Of a stretch of DNA of 64,000 bases, positions 48,872 to 60,672 are shown piece after piece. Under the pieces are notes generated by a model that searched no databases, was not told the origin of the DNA, and saw only the letters and a program-made list of their open reading frames with translations. This stretch comes from Neodontobutis hainanensis (taxonomy: Eukaryota > Chordata > Actinopteri > Gobiiformes > Odontobutidae). The position numbers and the translations under genes are program-made. The stretch's first letter is position 1, and each line of letters starts with the position of its first letter. Location: positions 916,501 through 980,500 of the forward strand of contig JALDNG010000026.1 in NCBI GenBank assembly GCA_024349245.1, in the 5' to 3' direction.

Positions 48872-49922
48872 CAGGGGCGTCGAACTGGGGGAGAGGGGGG
48901 TCCTGCTTACCCAGGGCAAGGGAGGGCTCTCAAGGAGCCTGTAATAAACTTGATTTTATATTGCATTGCTGAATCAAGTAATTGCAAGACATAATTTTGC
49001 ACTAATAGTAATTATTACATTTATCCAAAAGCCCTAGCAACCCTGTGAAAATTTTCAAACTGGTTTAGTCCACATGTGCTTCCTTGATTTAATGATCAAG
49101 CTACGTGGGTGGGCTACTGAGTGACTAAAATCCCGAGGAGAAGGAGGTGTCTGGTAACGGCAGTCTCAGCCTCAGCCTCAGTCTCCAGTTAGAAAAAAGA
49201 TGTCTTGAGTCAACAAAGTTAAAGCTGGTCATCAAAAGAGAAAATAAAGAAAGGAGAGGGAGCAAAGGTGTAATGAGGGAAAGCAGCTACTGACAAATTT
49301 CTTTGAAAAGAGGTGAGCTGAGCACTCCAAAACGGAGCTAGCATTGCATATGTTTGATTTCAAAGACAGAATATTTCCTTGTTTACACAAATCTGCATTA
49401 GTCTATATCTAGGATATGTATAATATAAATGATAGACAAATAATTTTCCACCGATTCTTAAAAAAATATAGGCTTCATACTACAACATTGTATTACATTG
49501 AGTTTAGTTGCTTATGAACCCTATGTGTGAGACAAGGTAAGTTTATGTAGGCAGTTAAATAGTTGGACTTTAAAGAGCTGATCAGCAGTCACTGGCAATG
49601 TTAAATGGTTTTCTTCTCAACGTTTTTAACAATAGTGATTCTTTTTGCAAATAATAAAGACTAGACTTAAAATTTTGTTTATTTGTCATATGATGTATAA
49701 CCAGCTGTATGTATGTTATATACAGTAGTATATATACAGCAGTATAGTGCAGGCTATAAAACCAGCAGGGTAATAAAGTTAAACTAGTGATAAATAAACT
49801 AGGCTGTAAAAAATTAATAAATTTGAAATTTATATTGCTTAAGGTTACGTTTACAGAAAATATAATAAGGACACGCCAAGATGGTTTGTACCTTGGGCCC
49901 AGAATTTTGTGCTACACCCTTG
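48872..49922 (+). mobile_element. hAT-family DNA transposon relic
   Basis: The left end opens CAGGGGCGTCGAAC. The right end read on the other strand opens CAAGGGTGTAGCAC, a plausible pair of diverged hAT terminal inverted repeats. Flanking octamers CACATGAA (48864-48871) and GGCATGAA (49923-49930) agree at six of eight positions, as expected for an old 8-bp target duplication. Inside, near 49205-49330, a broken frame reads KVKAGHQKRK then EGKQLLTNFFEKR, like the N-terminus of DUF4371/ZMYM-type hAT transposases. The catalytic part is gone, so this is an internally deleted copy. Confidence 0.6.
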
Positions 49923-49930
49923 GGCATGAA

Positions 49931-49990
49931 TATTACTCCAGGGGTGGAGTAATATGGTCTTCTTGAGTAATACTCATATTACTCAAGAAG
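49931..49990. repeat. Two adjacent perfect hairpins
   Basis: Hairpin 1: arms of 10 bp at 49931-49940 and 49945-49954 with loop GGGG. Hairpin 2: arms of 14 bp at 49959-49972 and 49977-49990 with loop CTCA. Both stems contain the TATTACTC/GAGTAATA motif. They start right after the hAT target-site octamer. Confidence 0.9.
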
Positions 49991-51627
49991 GCAATGACAT
50001 GCAGTTGAAAGTGTTTTATCGCTGTTAACATACAAGAAAATGTAAACCACCAAAGAGGAAGTGTGACAGATAGGCAAACATTAGACTGCTGTAGCGTATT
50101 CACTGTAAATACAGGCTTGGGTAAGAATAAACCTGCTGGAAGAAGATTGGTACATTTGAACTTTTTACTCTTTTCATCTCACAGCTTGATTGTTAAACTA
50201 CATTTTTGGGGATTTTCCTTTAAAAATATCGCTCAAAAGCGACACTGTTATAGGGAGTACAGTCACCAAAATCACCTCATCTACGGCAGTCACTTGATAA
50301 ACCTCCTTCAATGTTGAATTGCTGCAGTAGCCTATAGCCATAGAGGTTTATGAAATTGTTGAATGATTATGTTGATACTATTTGTTGTGCAATAGTCCCA
50401 ATAAAATTTGAAAAATTGTAGGATCACAATCAGGTTTTTTTATTTTTGGTGGCTGTAGACCCAATAACTGCGGATCTATTCAAGTTAAGGTAGGTAAAAA
50501 AAATCTAACTAATTGTTGTAGTTGTTGTAGTAAAAATAACACTACACTGTGAATTTTTTTTTCTGTTTTGCTGAACATATTTCATATTATGAATAAATTA
50601 TCAATCTGAGTTGTAACTGTGTTGACATTGGCTCTGTTTTTTCTGTTTTCTGCCTTTTTACTGGTGTAGATATATTAATAAAACTACACCACTTTCACTT
50701 ACTAATTAACTTTCTGCTTCTGAAAAAAATCTCACACATCTTTCAACAAAACATTTTGCTTATTTTGCAGCCTCCTGTTAAAATACATTTGTAATACATT
50801 TGAGTCAAAACAAAATGCTCTGTAAATTAAAGTAGGCTATTTTGAAAACTGTTTTGGAAATTGTTTTTGAACATGTTGTAGTATTAACGGTGACACCATA
50901 AAGGCATCACGTAACAGCGCGGTTGTCATGGACACAGGAAAATTGGAAGCGGTAAAAAGGTGGGTGGGGCTTGAGACGGCCGAAGTTGGTTTGGGCTGAA
51001 GCACTTTGTCGTTTGTTGTCCAGTCTACTTAGCATTTCACTCAACAACGTTCTCCCGGAAGGTATGTCTCAACTGTTATAAGTTAGTAGTTATTTCAAAA
51101 CTGCGAAGTTATCGCACGTTAAATGGGTTTAAGTTTGTCAGTGTGATGGCTTTAATCCGTTAAACAGACGAGAGAATATAAGCTAACAACGTTAAAAGCT
51201 AATTTATGTACAGATCTAAGTTAAATGGATTTATGCTTACTATGGATGAAAGGATAGATGGACTCTTCAAGCTGTGTGTATTTTCTAAAAGTTATCAGAC
51301 ATTTAATAAATCCAATAATACGAAGTTGTGTTTAGTAATTTAACCTTTCACAAAGCGTTGTATTGTTTGACCAAATGACCCTTTAAAATGTCGCAGACTG
51401 TAAAGGCCTCATACCGATTTGCGCTCCTTGGACTGATACTGTTTGATAAAATGCATTTTTTTTATTTTTATTTTTTTTTTTTAGCGGCTCAATTTCATTT
51501 ATAGCTTTAAATTCAGTTTTCTTTGAATGTTACACACATGTTTCTTCTTATAATATTGTAAATGTTTTATAAAAGTAACCAAAAGATAGAATTTGCTTTC
51601 GAACCAGGGAACTGATCCAAACCAGTC
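49991..51627 (+). other. cd63 upstream region and 5' UTR
   Basis: AT-rich to about 50900. A more GC-rich promoter-like patch lies at 50925-51060 with GGGTGGGGC. A non-coding exon probably ends at 51061 (GAAG|GTATGT). The acceptor GAACCAG just before 51608 starts the exon that carries the start codon. No other gene. Confidence 0.45.
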
Positions 51628-54208
51628 ATGGCTGTAGAGGGTGGTTTGAAATGCATCAAGTACCTTGTCTTCTTTTTCAACTTTATTTTCTGGGTAAGTT
51701 GAAGCAAAACTTTTTATTGCATTTGTGGCCACCATTAGTCAACACAATGTATGCAATAATATGTTACAATGTCTGAATTTCACAACCAACAGACTTCAAT
51801 AGTCATGGAGCATGATACAACATGAGTTTCCTTAAAGTAAACACTTCCTGGTGTGACCATTATAAATGAGCTGGCTATTATGGTATGTGGGTCTTATGAC
51901 TAGATCTGAGTAGTGTAGCTGCAACATGTGACAATTAAAAGAACCCATTTCCTTTGTTTCTCAACAGGTAATGAGAGTGTGACACATGCTTCACAATGTG
52001 AAGAGATGTATTTTTTTATGCTTTATGTGCTTTACTCTGTTCAGACCTCTGTTTTCCTACATCATCCATTTGCCGTATACAAAGTATTTGACCAGCAATC
52101 AAATATTTACACACTGGTGGAGCAAAGGAGTGGTATCTGACTGAAGCTGGGGAGTAACTTGGCTGACACAACTTAACGTGGCTCAGTTGGCTTTACATTA
52201 ATGACATCAGCATTGTTGTTTTTCTTGCGTAATGCTACATTAAGACTGACTAACTTATATTTTAACCTTAAGAACCCACGCTAAACTTAGTAATACAATT
52301 TTTAGAAATACGTAAACTATGATTGAAGATGGGGTTAATCAGTATTTTTTTTTGTGACCTTGTCTGCCAAAGTAATGTGTTTAATAGATTTGTATCAGTA
52401 ACCATCATTAAGTTAGGGAGCCAATCTTAATACACTAATCATTCCACATTATAGAGTATGGTTACCATGAGAGAGATTTCAAAGATATTTTATTTTGTAT
52501 TATCTTTGAATTTTGCTTTTTTTTTCACAATATTCTGAAATGGTATCTACACTTCTAAACTAAAAAATACACAAAGTTTTCTAGTGTAGTTTTCAGCAGC
52601 AGATGTAATGTCAATAATGAAGGGTGCAGTTCCTTTTTCTGTTTGTTGTCATCGTGATACCAGTTGATCTTGATCAAACAGGTAACCCAGTCAGTGTTTA
52701 AAAAGAGAACCCCCATGGAAAACATGACGGGTCAATATTATAGTTCTTCATCCAGAGCTGTTGCAACTTCCTTTTATTTATTGACTTTGGTGCTGAAGTG
52801 CAATGAAAAAGATTTATTCTACTCTTATTTCTGCAGTTATGTGGCCTTGCACTGATTGTGGTGGGAGTCTTGGTCCAGATCTCCCTACATAAAACCCTTA
52901 AGATGAACGATGTCTCGGCTTCTGGCGCTCCCATTGTCCTTATCGCTGTTGGTGTGATTGTATTCCTCGTTGCCTTCTTTGGCTGCTGTGGTGCTTGGAA
53001 GGAGAACTACTGCATGGTCACCGTGGTAATTTATAGTCTAATACTACAAACTGCTATGTAACATTGTCACTGAAAAGTCCCCTAAAGATTATTGGTTTCT
53101 TCAGTTTGCCATTCTCATGGGACTGATCATCCTTGTTGAGATTGCAGCAGCCATCGCTGTATACATCTTCAGAGGCAAAGTGAGTGTACCATTCTTTATG
53201 AAACATTAATTGCACTGTATGTGCAGGGTTTTGGTAACTGGCCTTCATGTTTGCCTCCCACCAGGTTACCACTGTTGTCAAGGATAGCCTTGCTGACATG
53301 ATTTCCAATTACAACCAGAGCAGCCCTGAATTCAAAGACACTGTGGATAAATTGCAGCAGGATGTAAGTTTAGTGTCAACTCTCTTACTCAGTTTACTTT
53401 GAAATGACACCACCTTTACATAACACTGCTGCATCCTGTTGGATACAGGACAATGTTTTCGTTCCATTTGTTTAGTTATGGGTGAATTCCAACTAAAACC
53501 ATCTCTATTGGTGTTTTTTTTAGTTGAAATGCTGTGGTGTGAACAACACTGAAGACTGGAGAAGCTTCAGTCCTGAAGGAAACACAGTGCCTGATTCATG
53601 CTGTGTGCGTGTCAGCGCAGGCTGCGGAAAGGGAGCCATGTATAATTTCTCAAAAGTGTTTGAGAAGGTAGAGAACTGGTTGTGATTTTACCTTAAAAGT
53701 CAAATCCATGTACTTTTTTTTTTTTTTATTAAAACAAAAAAATACAGATTTTTAGAATATAAAATAAGGCATATAAAGAACAACTTTAGTGACTGTGACA
53801 GCTGAACCAGCAGTTGTTTGTAATCATGCCATTGCTTCCTCATAAGGTGTTAAATATCAAAGCTGTGCATGTTTGTGTGTGCAGACCTATTTCTCCGTAG
53901 TGGCAAAACTGTGTCTACAAAATTTGGTAATTTAAGAACACGGGTTGCTCAATTACCTATTTTTCTTTTGTAAAGGGTTGTCAGGCAGCTCTAGAAGATG
54001 TGCTCAAGGCCAATGTCAAGTGGGTGATAGTTGCAGCACTTGTTATTGCTTTCTTGCAGGTAAGTCATAAATATTATTTGTATATTTCAGCTGGTGTCAT
54101 TTTGTCAACACACTAAAATATATATATATATTTTTTTTTTAGATCGTGGGTCTTGTGTTTGCCTGCCTGTTAATGAAAGGAATCCGAAGTGGTTACGAAG
54201 TCATGTGA
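51628..54208 (+). CDS. cd63: CD63 tetraspanin
   Basis: Tetraspanin of late endosomes, lysosomes and exosomes that organises membrane protein sorting. Seven coding exons, all in phase 0: 51628-51693, 52837-53025, 53105-53179, 53265-53363, 53524-53667, 53976-54059 and 54143-54208. Total 240 residues (human 238). Opens MAVEGGLKCIKYLVFFFNFI. Four membrane helices. The large extracellular loop (about 105-200) holds the CCG motif at C146-C147-G148, then DSCC and single Cys residues (six in all), with NQS, NNT and NFS glycosylation sites. The end, GYEVM, is the classic tyrosine-type lysosome-sorting signal. The intron phases are typical of tetraspanins. The 3' UTR probably ends after AATAAA at 54572 and faces letmd1 tail to tail. 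Confidence 0.97.
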
Positions 54209-55331
54209 ATCAGACTACTCCAAGCATAGTTTAATGTTATATCACATTCTGTTGCTTTGCACAAAAACATATTCTCTTGCATTTGTTAATGCATTAAGTT
54301 GTGCTAAAAAATCATTGTGAGAAAAGTCAAGTTCACTTTGTTAATGTATGTTCTTGTAGGTTGAGTTGATTCTTTTGTTAGACACTTTATGGTAGGTTTT
54401 TGCGCTGTGGTACGTATTTTCCTAATTTTATTAAAAACTGGAAAGAACAGCTGTTTTAAATGCAGAGAACAGATTATTATATTTTTGGCACATTCAAAAC
54501 AAATTACACTGAAAATCTGTAACCTCAGGTGAAATGTTGTCGTTTATTGAGAAAGTCACAGAAAACAAGTAAATAAAACATTACAAAATGCGCACTTCCC
54601 AAATCAGTTAGACCCTGAATTAAAAGGAAATATTGTGCAGGTCTGGCCTAATTGTGAGAAACTAATCAAATAAAATGCCACCATCTTTTTCTTCTTAAAA
54701 CTGCTTTTAACGTGTGTCTTTTTTTTTCCCCCACATTTTTTCCAAGAAAACCAGGCCACGTAAAACATGAATGTCTTTGCAACAGAGTAAAGCTAGTTTT
54801 ACAACTTAATTGATCAACAACTAAGTTATTTTATATAATTTACAACTAATCATACTTAGAATTCCTCTTTTCATACCTAAAGTATGTAAACCAATGTGAG
54901 GTTATAACAAAACAGGCCTTGTTTTTGTAAACCCCGAGTGGCATTTATGTAACAAATGGCTTTTTAATCAATGGAATGTGTCTGAATAAATATGCATACC
55001 AAGAAACTACCAATAATTTAGCTGTAAAGGAAATGGTGGTAAAAGGTTTTTACATTGCCATTAAAAAACAAATTCAAAACAGAAAAATAAGCAGCTTAAG
55101 CTGTTCTAGGGGGTCATATGTACAAGCTGTTAAAGGATCTGAACTGAAGCAAGCATTTTCTTTAAAGAGATCCCTCTGAATATGAGAACAGAACTCTTTT
55201 AATTAAACATGCTTTTACAATTTCTGTGGAGTCCAGAAGAGCAGAGACACGCAGCCAAAAGGCTATAAATATTTAAACCTATAAATCATGCCTGGTACCG
55301 ATTTATAATGACACCTTTTAAAAGCTTCCTT
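54209..55331. other. Convergent 3' UTRs of cd63 and letmd1
   Basis: Plus-strand AATAAA at 54572-54577 would end cd63. A minus-strand AATAAA at 54543-54548 would end letmd1 after a 3' UTR of about 0.8 kb. No coding sequence seen in between. Confidence 0.45.
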
Positions 55332-57365
55332 TCAGTGACACCTGGAGCTATGTGAATAGTTGGCCGAAAGAAATACAATGGTATGCAAAAGCAATGACAC
55401 TTCTGTGTCTGCAAAAAAAAAAAAAAAAACATTAAAACCAACTAAGATTCTGTGAAATATGTTAAAGGAAATAAAATACCTTTTAACGACAAGGAAACCT
55501 GAAGCCACTGGGATAACCATTCATGACACTGGTTAATGCCAAGGTTATCAGAATCAAGGCCCCTTACAAAACAAGCCTGAAAACAGGAAAACTTTAGTAT
55601 TAGGGCAATTTGGCTAATTAATATTATTTATGTGTTCACTAACCTGTCTTAGCTCAGAGTCACTGAGTTGGTGAGGGCCAAGTCTGCTGAGGGCACGGTC
55701 AAGCTGGAGCATCTCCAAAGCGTAACTGTTCAGCCTCCTGCCAATCAGGAAACCTGGCAGATGAGGCGTCAAAAAGAGGAGCTGGCTGAGGTGTCTCTGG
55801 TTACAGATAACATAACAGATAAAGAGCATAGTTCATACATCTACATATTTGAGCACGGTTTCATTGTGTTTTGAGAGGAAAAGAAAGGAATTATTTCACT
55901 GACCATTTGTTCTGTGTGCATCTCTTTAATACCCAGTGGGGGTCCTGAAAATAGGCGTCGAACTGCAAGAATTTCAGACACATTGGGGTTTGCTCCATTT
56001 TGGACCTGGAATGGACCAAATGCAATATTGGAGAATATAATTTAAAACTGTAAAAAACAACAACAATAAAGATTATTGTAATTTGGGTAACCTACTTGGG
56101 TGCACAGCTCTTTAAGGTGGCTCTGTAGCTGCTCATCTTTAACTGTGAGGCTTGTGTACTCCAGCTCTTTGAGTATAGGCAAGTAGTGTTTTGCCCTCAG
56201 GGAACTGTACATTCTCCGAAATGTCACCTGCTGCTGAGGTGTCCAGAAGTGAGGGATCAGCAGTTGCCTTGGAAAAAAGTACCTGCCAGATTTGGATAAG
56301 GTAAGCCAGACACATGAATTTTACTACAAAGTAAATATTACAAACAAAATATTTGACATTTATTTTGATAATCTGAGGAGAAGTAACTTACATCAAGACA
56401 AAAACAAAGTAATTTGCAAAGGGTGGGATGGAGATAATAACCAGTGGGATTGCCTTAATCACGTCTTTCCGGAACTGGAAAAAATAAAGCTTACTGAAAG
56501 AGCAAAAGATGAGTTGAACATCTACATACAACTAATATAGTTTGTACTCAACTACTACTATGCAGTTCCTGTGGAAGTGTAAAATGTAATTTTATAATAT
56601 TACAAGGGATTTTAAGAGAGATTTTGGATTTTTTTTTGTTTGTTTACAACAGGAGAAATCTGTGACATAAAATGAATATATCAAACATTTCTGACCTGTC
56701 TAAGTTTTTCCAGATCTCTGTAGGGTAGGTCTTTGTACTGTAGTCGATCAGTGTGAATCTTTACTTTTATCCTCCTTACTTCATTGGCATCTCGAAGGAA
56801 TAGCTTGAATCCTGAAAATATTGAAGGCTTAATCGTGTAAATTACAATAATTAATATCTTAAAATTGTTATGTATGAAAAATAACATTCTATGGAAAAGA
56901 CCAGGCCTGGTGTAGGTTTTACACTTGATAAAATCATAAGAGTTACCTTCAACAAAAGTATGGTAGAGCTGATAAAAGCGAGGAAACCGCCTTTTAAGAA
57001 ACCCTTCATATTTAACATTGACAGACTGAAGCTTGGAGGCAACATATTGACCAATGCTCCGTCGAACTTTGGTTGACAAGTACTGTCTAGACAAACACAA
57101 CCTGCAAATACAAAAGAAAACCATGTGTTTTACTGTTTGTAACTAAAACATGCCGCTGCCGCTAGCTTAAAGCTACTTCCGGAAGAAGAAAAAAAATAAA
57201 AAATAAAAAGCACGGAATATCCATGATTCCGATTTTAGCAGTAGCCTACCTGGTCTGGCAGGACACATATGGTGAATAAAGGCCATTTGTTATCCTGCTT
57301 GTCCTAAGACCCCATAGTCTTACCAAAGACAAATGAGCACGGAGGTTTGAACAGGACAGCGCCAT
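55332..57365 (-). CDS. letmd1: LETMD1, LETM1-domain-containing mitochondrial protein
   Basis: Mitochondrial inner-membrane/matrix protein (also HCCR), linked to respiration and brown-fat heat production in mammals. Nine coding exons: 57365-57250, 57101-56947, 56811-56696, 56474-56392, 56282-56096, 56005-55904, 55796-55644, 55576-55480 and 55408-55332. Total 361 residues (human 360). The N-terminus is basic and lacks acids (MALSCSNLRAHLSLVRLWGL), as for a mitochondrial presequence. A membrane segment IPLVIISIPPFANYFVFVLM follows, then FPRQLLIPHFWTPQQQ and the LETM1-type helical region. The protein ends near FLSANYSHSSRCH. An in-frame ATG three codons upstream (57374) is possible. The chosen start matches the MALS opening of the mammalian protein. 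Confidence 0.93.
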
Positions 57366-57565
57366 ATTTAACATTGTACATTTCCGCGCAGTTACCGTAA
57401 TGGCACATTTACAGGAAAAACTGTGACCGCAATATTACCATATTGTATTCTGCCTTACCAACAGCAAAATACCCTGTTGTACTTTTTATAGCCATACGTT
57501 GCATCATCATATAAGTAGTCTAAAATGATCAAATAAATATTTTTAGGTTTAGCTTTGCTAAAAAC

Positions 57566-57600
<35 letters not shown>

Positions 57601-58108
57601 AAAGCGCAGATTAATTTCAGTAAACTTTGTCGCCTGAGTTCTCGTGAGGTTTAAAAAAACGTGAGGTGGAATAACGGGAATACAAGCTTTTCCTTTTGTC
57701 TGCAGAGCAGCACGCATCCACGTAAAGGGTTTGTGAAAAATATTCACTTTGTGGTCAATTTTGCATACTTGTAATCGGCATGTAAACCTAGTTTGTCTTT
57801 TATAAAATAAAAATTTGGCTACTTGCCAAAAGTTTGTTTGCTTACTTGGCAATGGGCCAGGGGTTTATCATGCATGATGTGCTAAGCTAACTAACTACAA
57901 GTTAGTTTTGCAAGGTCAAAGAAGGTAAAGTGGCAACCAACTGTCTAAATAGACTTTAACTGACCAACATAATTAAAAACATTGTCAAAATGTGCAGCTA
58001 TGGTGACTTACGCTTTTGCTGTTCAATACTGTCACTAAATTTAGAACAGCTGCTACATGCTCGTGCCCCAAATTGTATTATTGTTGGGGTGCTCTCTTCT
58101 GTTTAAAG
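57366..58108. promoter_or_regulatory. Head-to-head promoter interval of letmd1 and gtsf1
   Basis: The 0.74 kb between the two start codons. It contains an uninterrupted run of 31 A at 57568-57598 and a probable gtsf1 5' UTR exon, not precisely placed. The gtsf1 start codon follows directly on the bases TTTAAAG, which could be a splice acceptor. No TATA box was seen. Confidence 0.45.
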
Positions 58109-59103
58109 ATGAACAGCATTACTTTTGGAACCAGCACTGGACCACGCCAGACTGCAACTGTTGATAGAGCCCAGCCTGTAGAAGAATATGGTAAAATTTT
58201 ATCCAATTTATTTCTAAAATGAACTGAGCATATCTTCGTAAACTTTAATAAATGTTTTTGATTTAAAGACGAGAAAGGAAACAGTGATCCAGATAAACTT
58301 CTGCAGTGTCCTTTTGACAAGAATCATCACATCCGGTCATGTCGTTTTCCTTACCATCTTATAAAGTGCAGGAAGGTCCAGGCCCAACCAGTGAACACTA
58401 ATCACATTTAATTTAGTTGAATACACAAATATAATTTTGGGGTTTGTGCCTCATCAATCTGCTGCTTTTGTGTTTGCTCTAGAATCACCCAAAACTGGCC
58501 AGTGAGTTGAAAACTTGCCCATATAATGCCCGTCACCTGCTTCCCAAGCATGAGCTGACCCGCCACACTGAAATCTGTGAGGACAGAATATCCTTGGACA
58601 CCGAGGAAGGTGAGCTTTTTCCCTGATTTTTATTTTATTTATTTTTTTGGCTTAATCAAATATGACTTGTTTGTACTTTTAGTTGGTTTAGTCATGCTTT
58701 GATGCTCCCATGTAGATGCAAGCACAAATGGAGATAGTAAATGGCAGGTCCCAGTGAGCACCTGGGTGAATCCAAATATGACAGAGGACTGGGACAACGG
58801 TATGATTATATTTAGTTGAGCCATTAGATTAATCATTTCTATTCATGCCTTTTAAACTACTTTGCACAAAAAACACTTTCTGCTCTACAGAGGCTGATGA
58901 TTGTGCTGTTCCTTTTGTGTGGGGTGAAAATACAGCAGTGAATGACAGGTAAGGGCTCTTCTGCATATTGTTGCACATTTATCATTGTGTATTCTTATTC
59001 TTCTTGTTTCTCATTTTATAGACAGGCGATGAGGCCCGCCAATAGTCTTAGACCAGGTTTTAGAGCCCCCAGCACCCTGCCATGGTCAAGCTTCAAGCCC
59101 TAA
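58109..59103 (+). CDS. gtsf1: GTSF1, piRNA-pathway CHHC zinc-finger protein
   Basis: Gametocyte-specific factor 1, needed by PIWI proteins for target cleavage and transposon silencing in the germ line. Six coding exons: 58109-58190, 58269-58375, 58483-58609, 58716-58799, 58891-58948 and 59022-59103. Total 179 residues (human 167). Two U11-48K-type CHHC fingers with identical spacing: C41, H47, H57, C61 (CPFDKNHHIRSCRFPYHLIK) and C75, H81, H91, C95. The acidic, Trp-rich C-terminal half used for PIWI contact is present (STWVNPNMTEDWDN; DDCAVPFVWGEN), ending in an Arg/Pro-rich tail with LPWSSF. The first 30 or so residues, upstream of DPDKLLQCP, are longer than in mammals. Poly(A) signal ATTAAA at 59365. 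Confidence 0.95.
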
Positions 59104-59613
59104 TTTCTGCTAGTATCTTCATTGCATGCTGCCTGTATTCAGGTTTTTTTTTTTTAAGTTTTAAATTGAAAGCTCTCTGCTCAATTGTTCTTTATTTGTG
59201 CAGGTTTTTCTTAACAAGATCTTTGTACAGCTAATTTTAGTCTTTTGCATTAAGAACCAAAATATTTTTCAATAGTTGATTTTATTAAATTGCATGTCCA
59301 TCTGTTGAATCAAACTAGAAGTGTATGAACAATGTATGTATGCATACAGTACAACTCATCTTGTATTAAAGTCTAGTGGTATTTTTCAATCTCAAACATT
59401 GAATTCATGTTTCTGTCTTTACTTGAACATGTAAATTACACATCACATACAGGTGTTGATCATGTGTGTCAGTCAGGTGCTGCTGGCAGTAGTTAATGCA
59501 AGTATTAAGCCAATCCCCCAAAACTTTTACCAAACTCACTTTAATTTACCAAGTCTAAATTGTTACCTGTATTGCTTTTCTATTTAAATTAGTCTATTGC
59601 ATTAACATAAAGT
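59104..59613 (+). other. gtsf1 3' UTR and flank
   Basis: AT-rich sequence with a poly(A) signal at 59365-59370. The last 15 bases (59599-59613) are the left copy of the LINE target-site duplication. Confidence 0.6.
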
Positions 59614-60672
59614 TACTACTCTGGGAGTATGGGGTCCGGGGCCCTTTACTAAGGGCTATCCGGTCCCTGTACGACCGGAGCAGGAGCTTGGTTCACATTG
59701 CCGGCAGTAAGTCGGACCTGTTCCCGGTGCATGTTGGACTCCGGCAGGGCTGCCCTTTGTCACCGGTCCTGTTCATTATCTTTATGGACAGGATTTCTAG
59801 GCGCAGCCAGGGGCTGGAGGGAGTCTGGTTTGGGGACCACAGGATTTCGTCTCTGCTTTTTGCAGATGATGTCCTGTTGGCCCCATCAAGCCAGGACCTT
59901 CAGTGTTCACTGGGGCGGTTTGCAGCCGAGTGTGAAGCGGCTGGGATGAGGATCAGCACCTCCAAGTCTGAGACCATGGTTCTCAGTCGGAAAAGGGTGG
60001 CTTGCCCCCTTCAGGTTGGTGGAGAGCTCCTGCCTCAAGTGCAGGAGTTTAAGTATCTCGGGGTCTTGTTCACGAGTGAGGGAAGGAAGGAGCGTGAGAT
60101 TGACAGACGGATTGGTGCAGCTTCTGTAGTGATGCGGTCGATGTATTGGTCTGTCGTGGTGAAGAAGGAGCTGAGCTGTAAAGCAAAGCTCTCGATTTAC
60201 CGTTCAATCTACGTTCTTACTCTCATCGGAATCTTGTTCTTTCAGTCATGACCCAAAGAACAAGATTCCGGATGCAGGTGGCTGAAATGAGCTTTCTCCG
60301 CAGAGTGGCAGCGCGCTCCCTTAGAGATAGGGTGAGGAGCTCGGTCACTCGGGAGGAGCTCAAAGTAGAGCCGCTGCTCCTTCACATCGAGAGGAGCCAG
60401 CTGAGGTGGCTCGGGCATCTGTTTCGGATGCCTCCCGGACGGCTCCCTAGGGAGGTGTTCCAGGCATGTCCCACCGGGAGGAGACCTCGGGGAAGACCTA
60501 GGACACGCTGGAGGGACTATGTCTCTCGGCTGGCCTGGGAACGCCTCGGTATCCCCCCGGAAGAGCTGGAGGAAGTGTCTGGGGAGAGGGACGTCTGGGC
60601 TTCTCTCCTTAGACTGCTGCCCCCGCGACCCGGCCCTGGATAAGCGGTAGAAGATGGATGGATGGATGGATG
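59614..60672 (+). mobile_element. 5'-truncated non-LTR retrotransposon (LINE) with 15-bp target-site duplication
   Basis: The frame 59688-60251 carries reverse-transcriptase motifs: GLRQGCPLSPVLFIIFMDRI, then LLFADDVLL (the FADD metal site), TSKSETMVL and FKYLGVLFTSEG. A second frame, 60248-60643, continues the family's C-terminal part with LRWLGHLFRMPPGRLP and RPRGRPRTRWRDY, ending LLPPRPGPG. The element ends in a short ATGG tail. A perfect 15-bp direct repeat at 59599-59613 and 60673-60687 marks the insertion exactly. The endonuclease and the first RT part are missing. The two frames are separated by a local rearrangement near 60227-60254. Clade not decided (RTE-like or related). Confidence 0.92.
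60227..60270. repeat. Perfect 16-bp inverted repeat inside the LINE
   Basis: 60227-60242 is the exact reverse complement of 60255-60270, with a 12-nt spacer. It sits exactly where the RT frame is broken. Confidence 0.95.
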
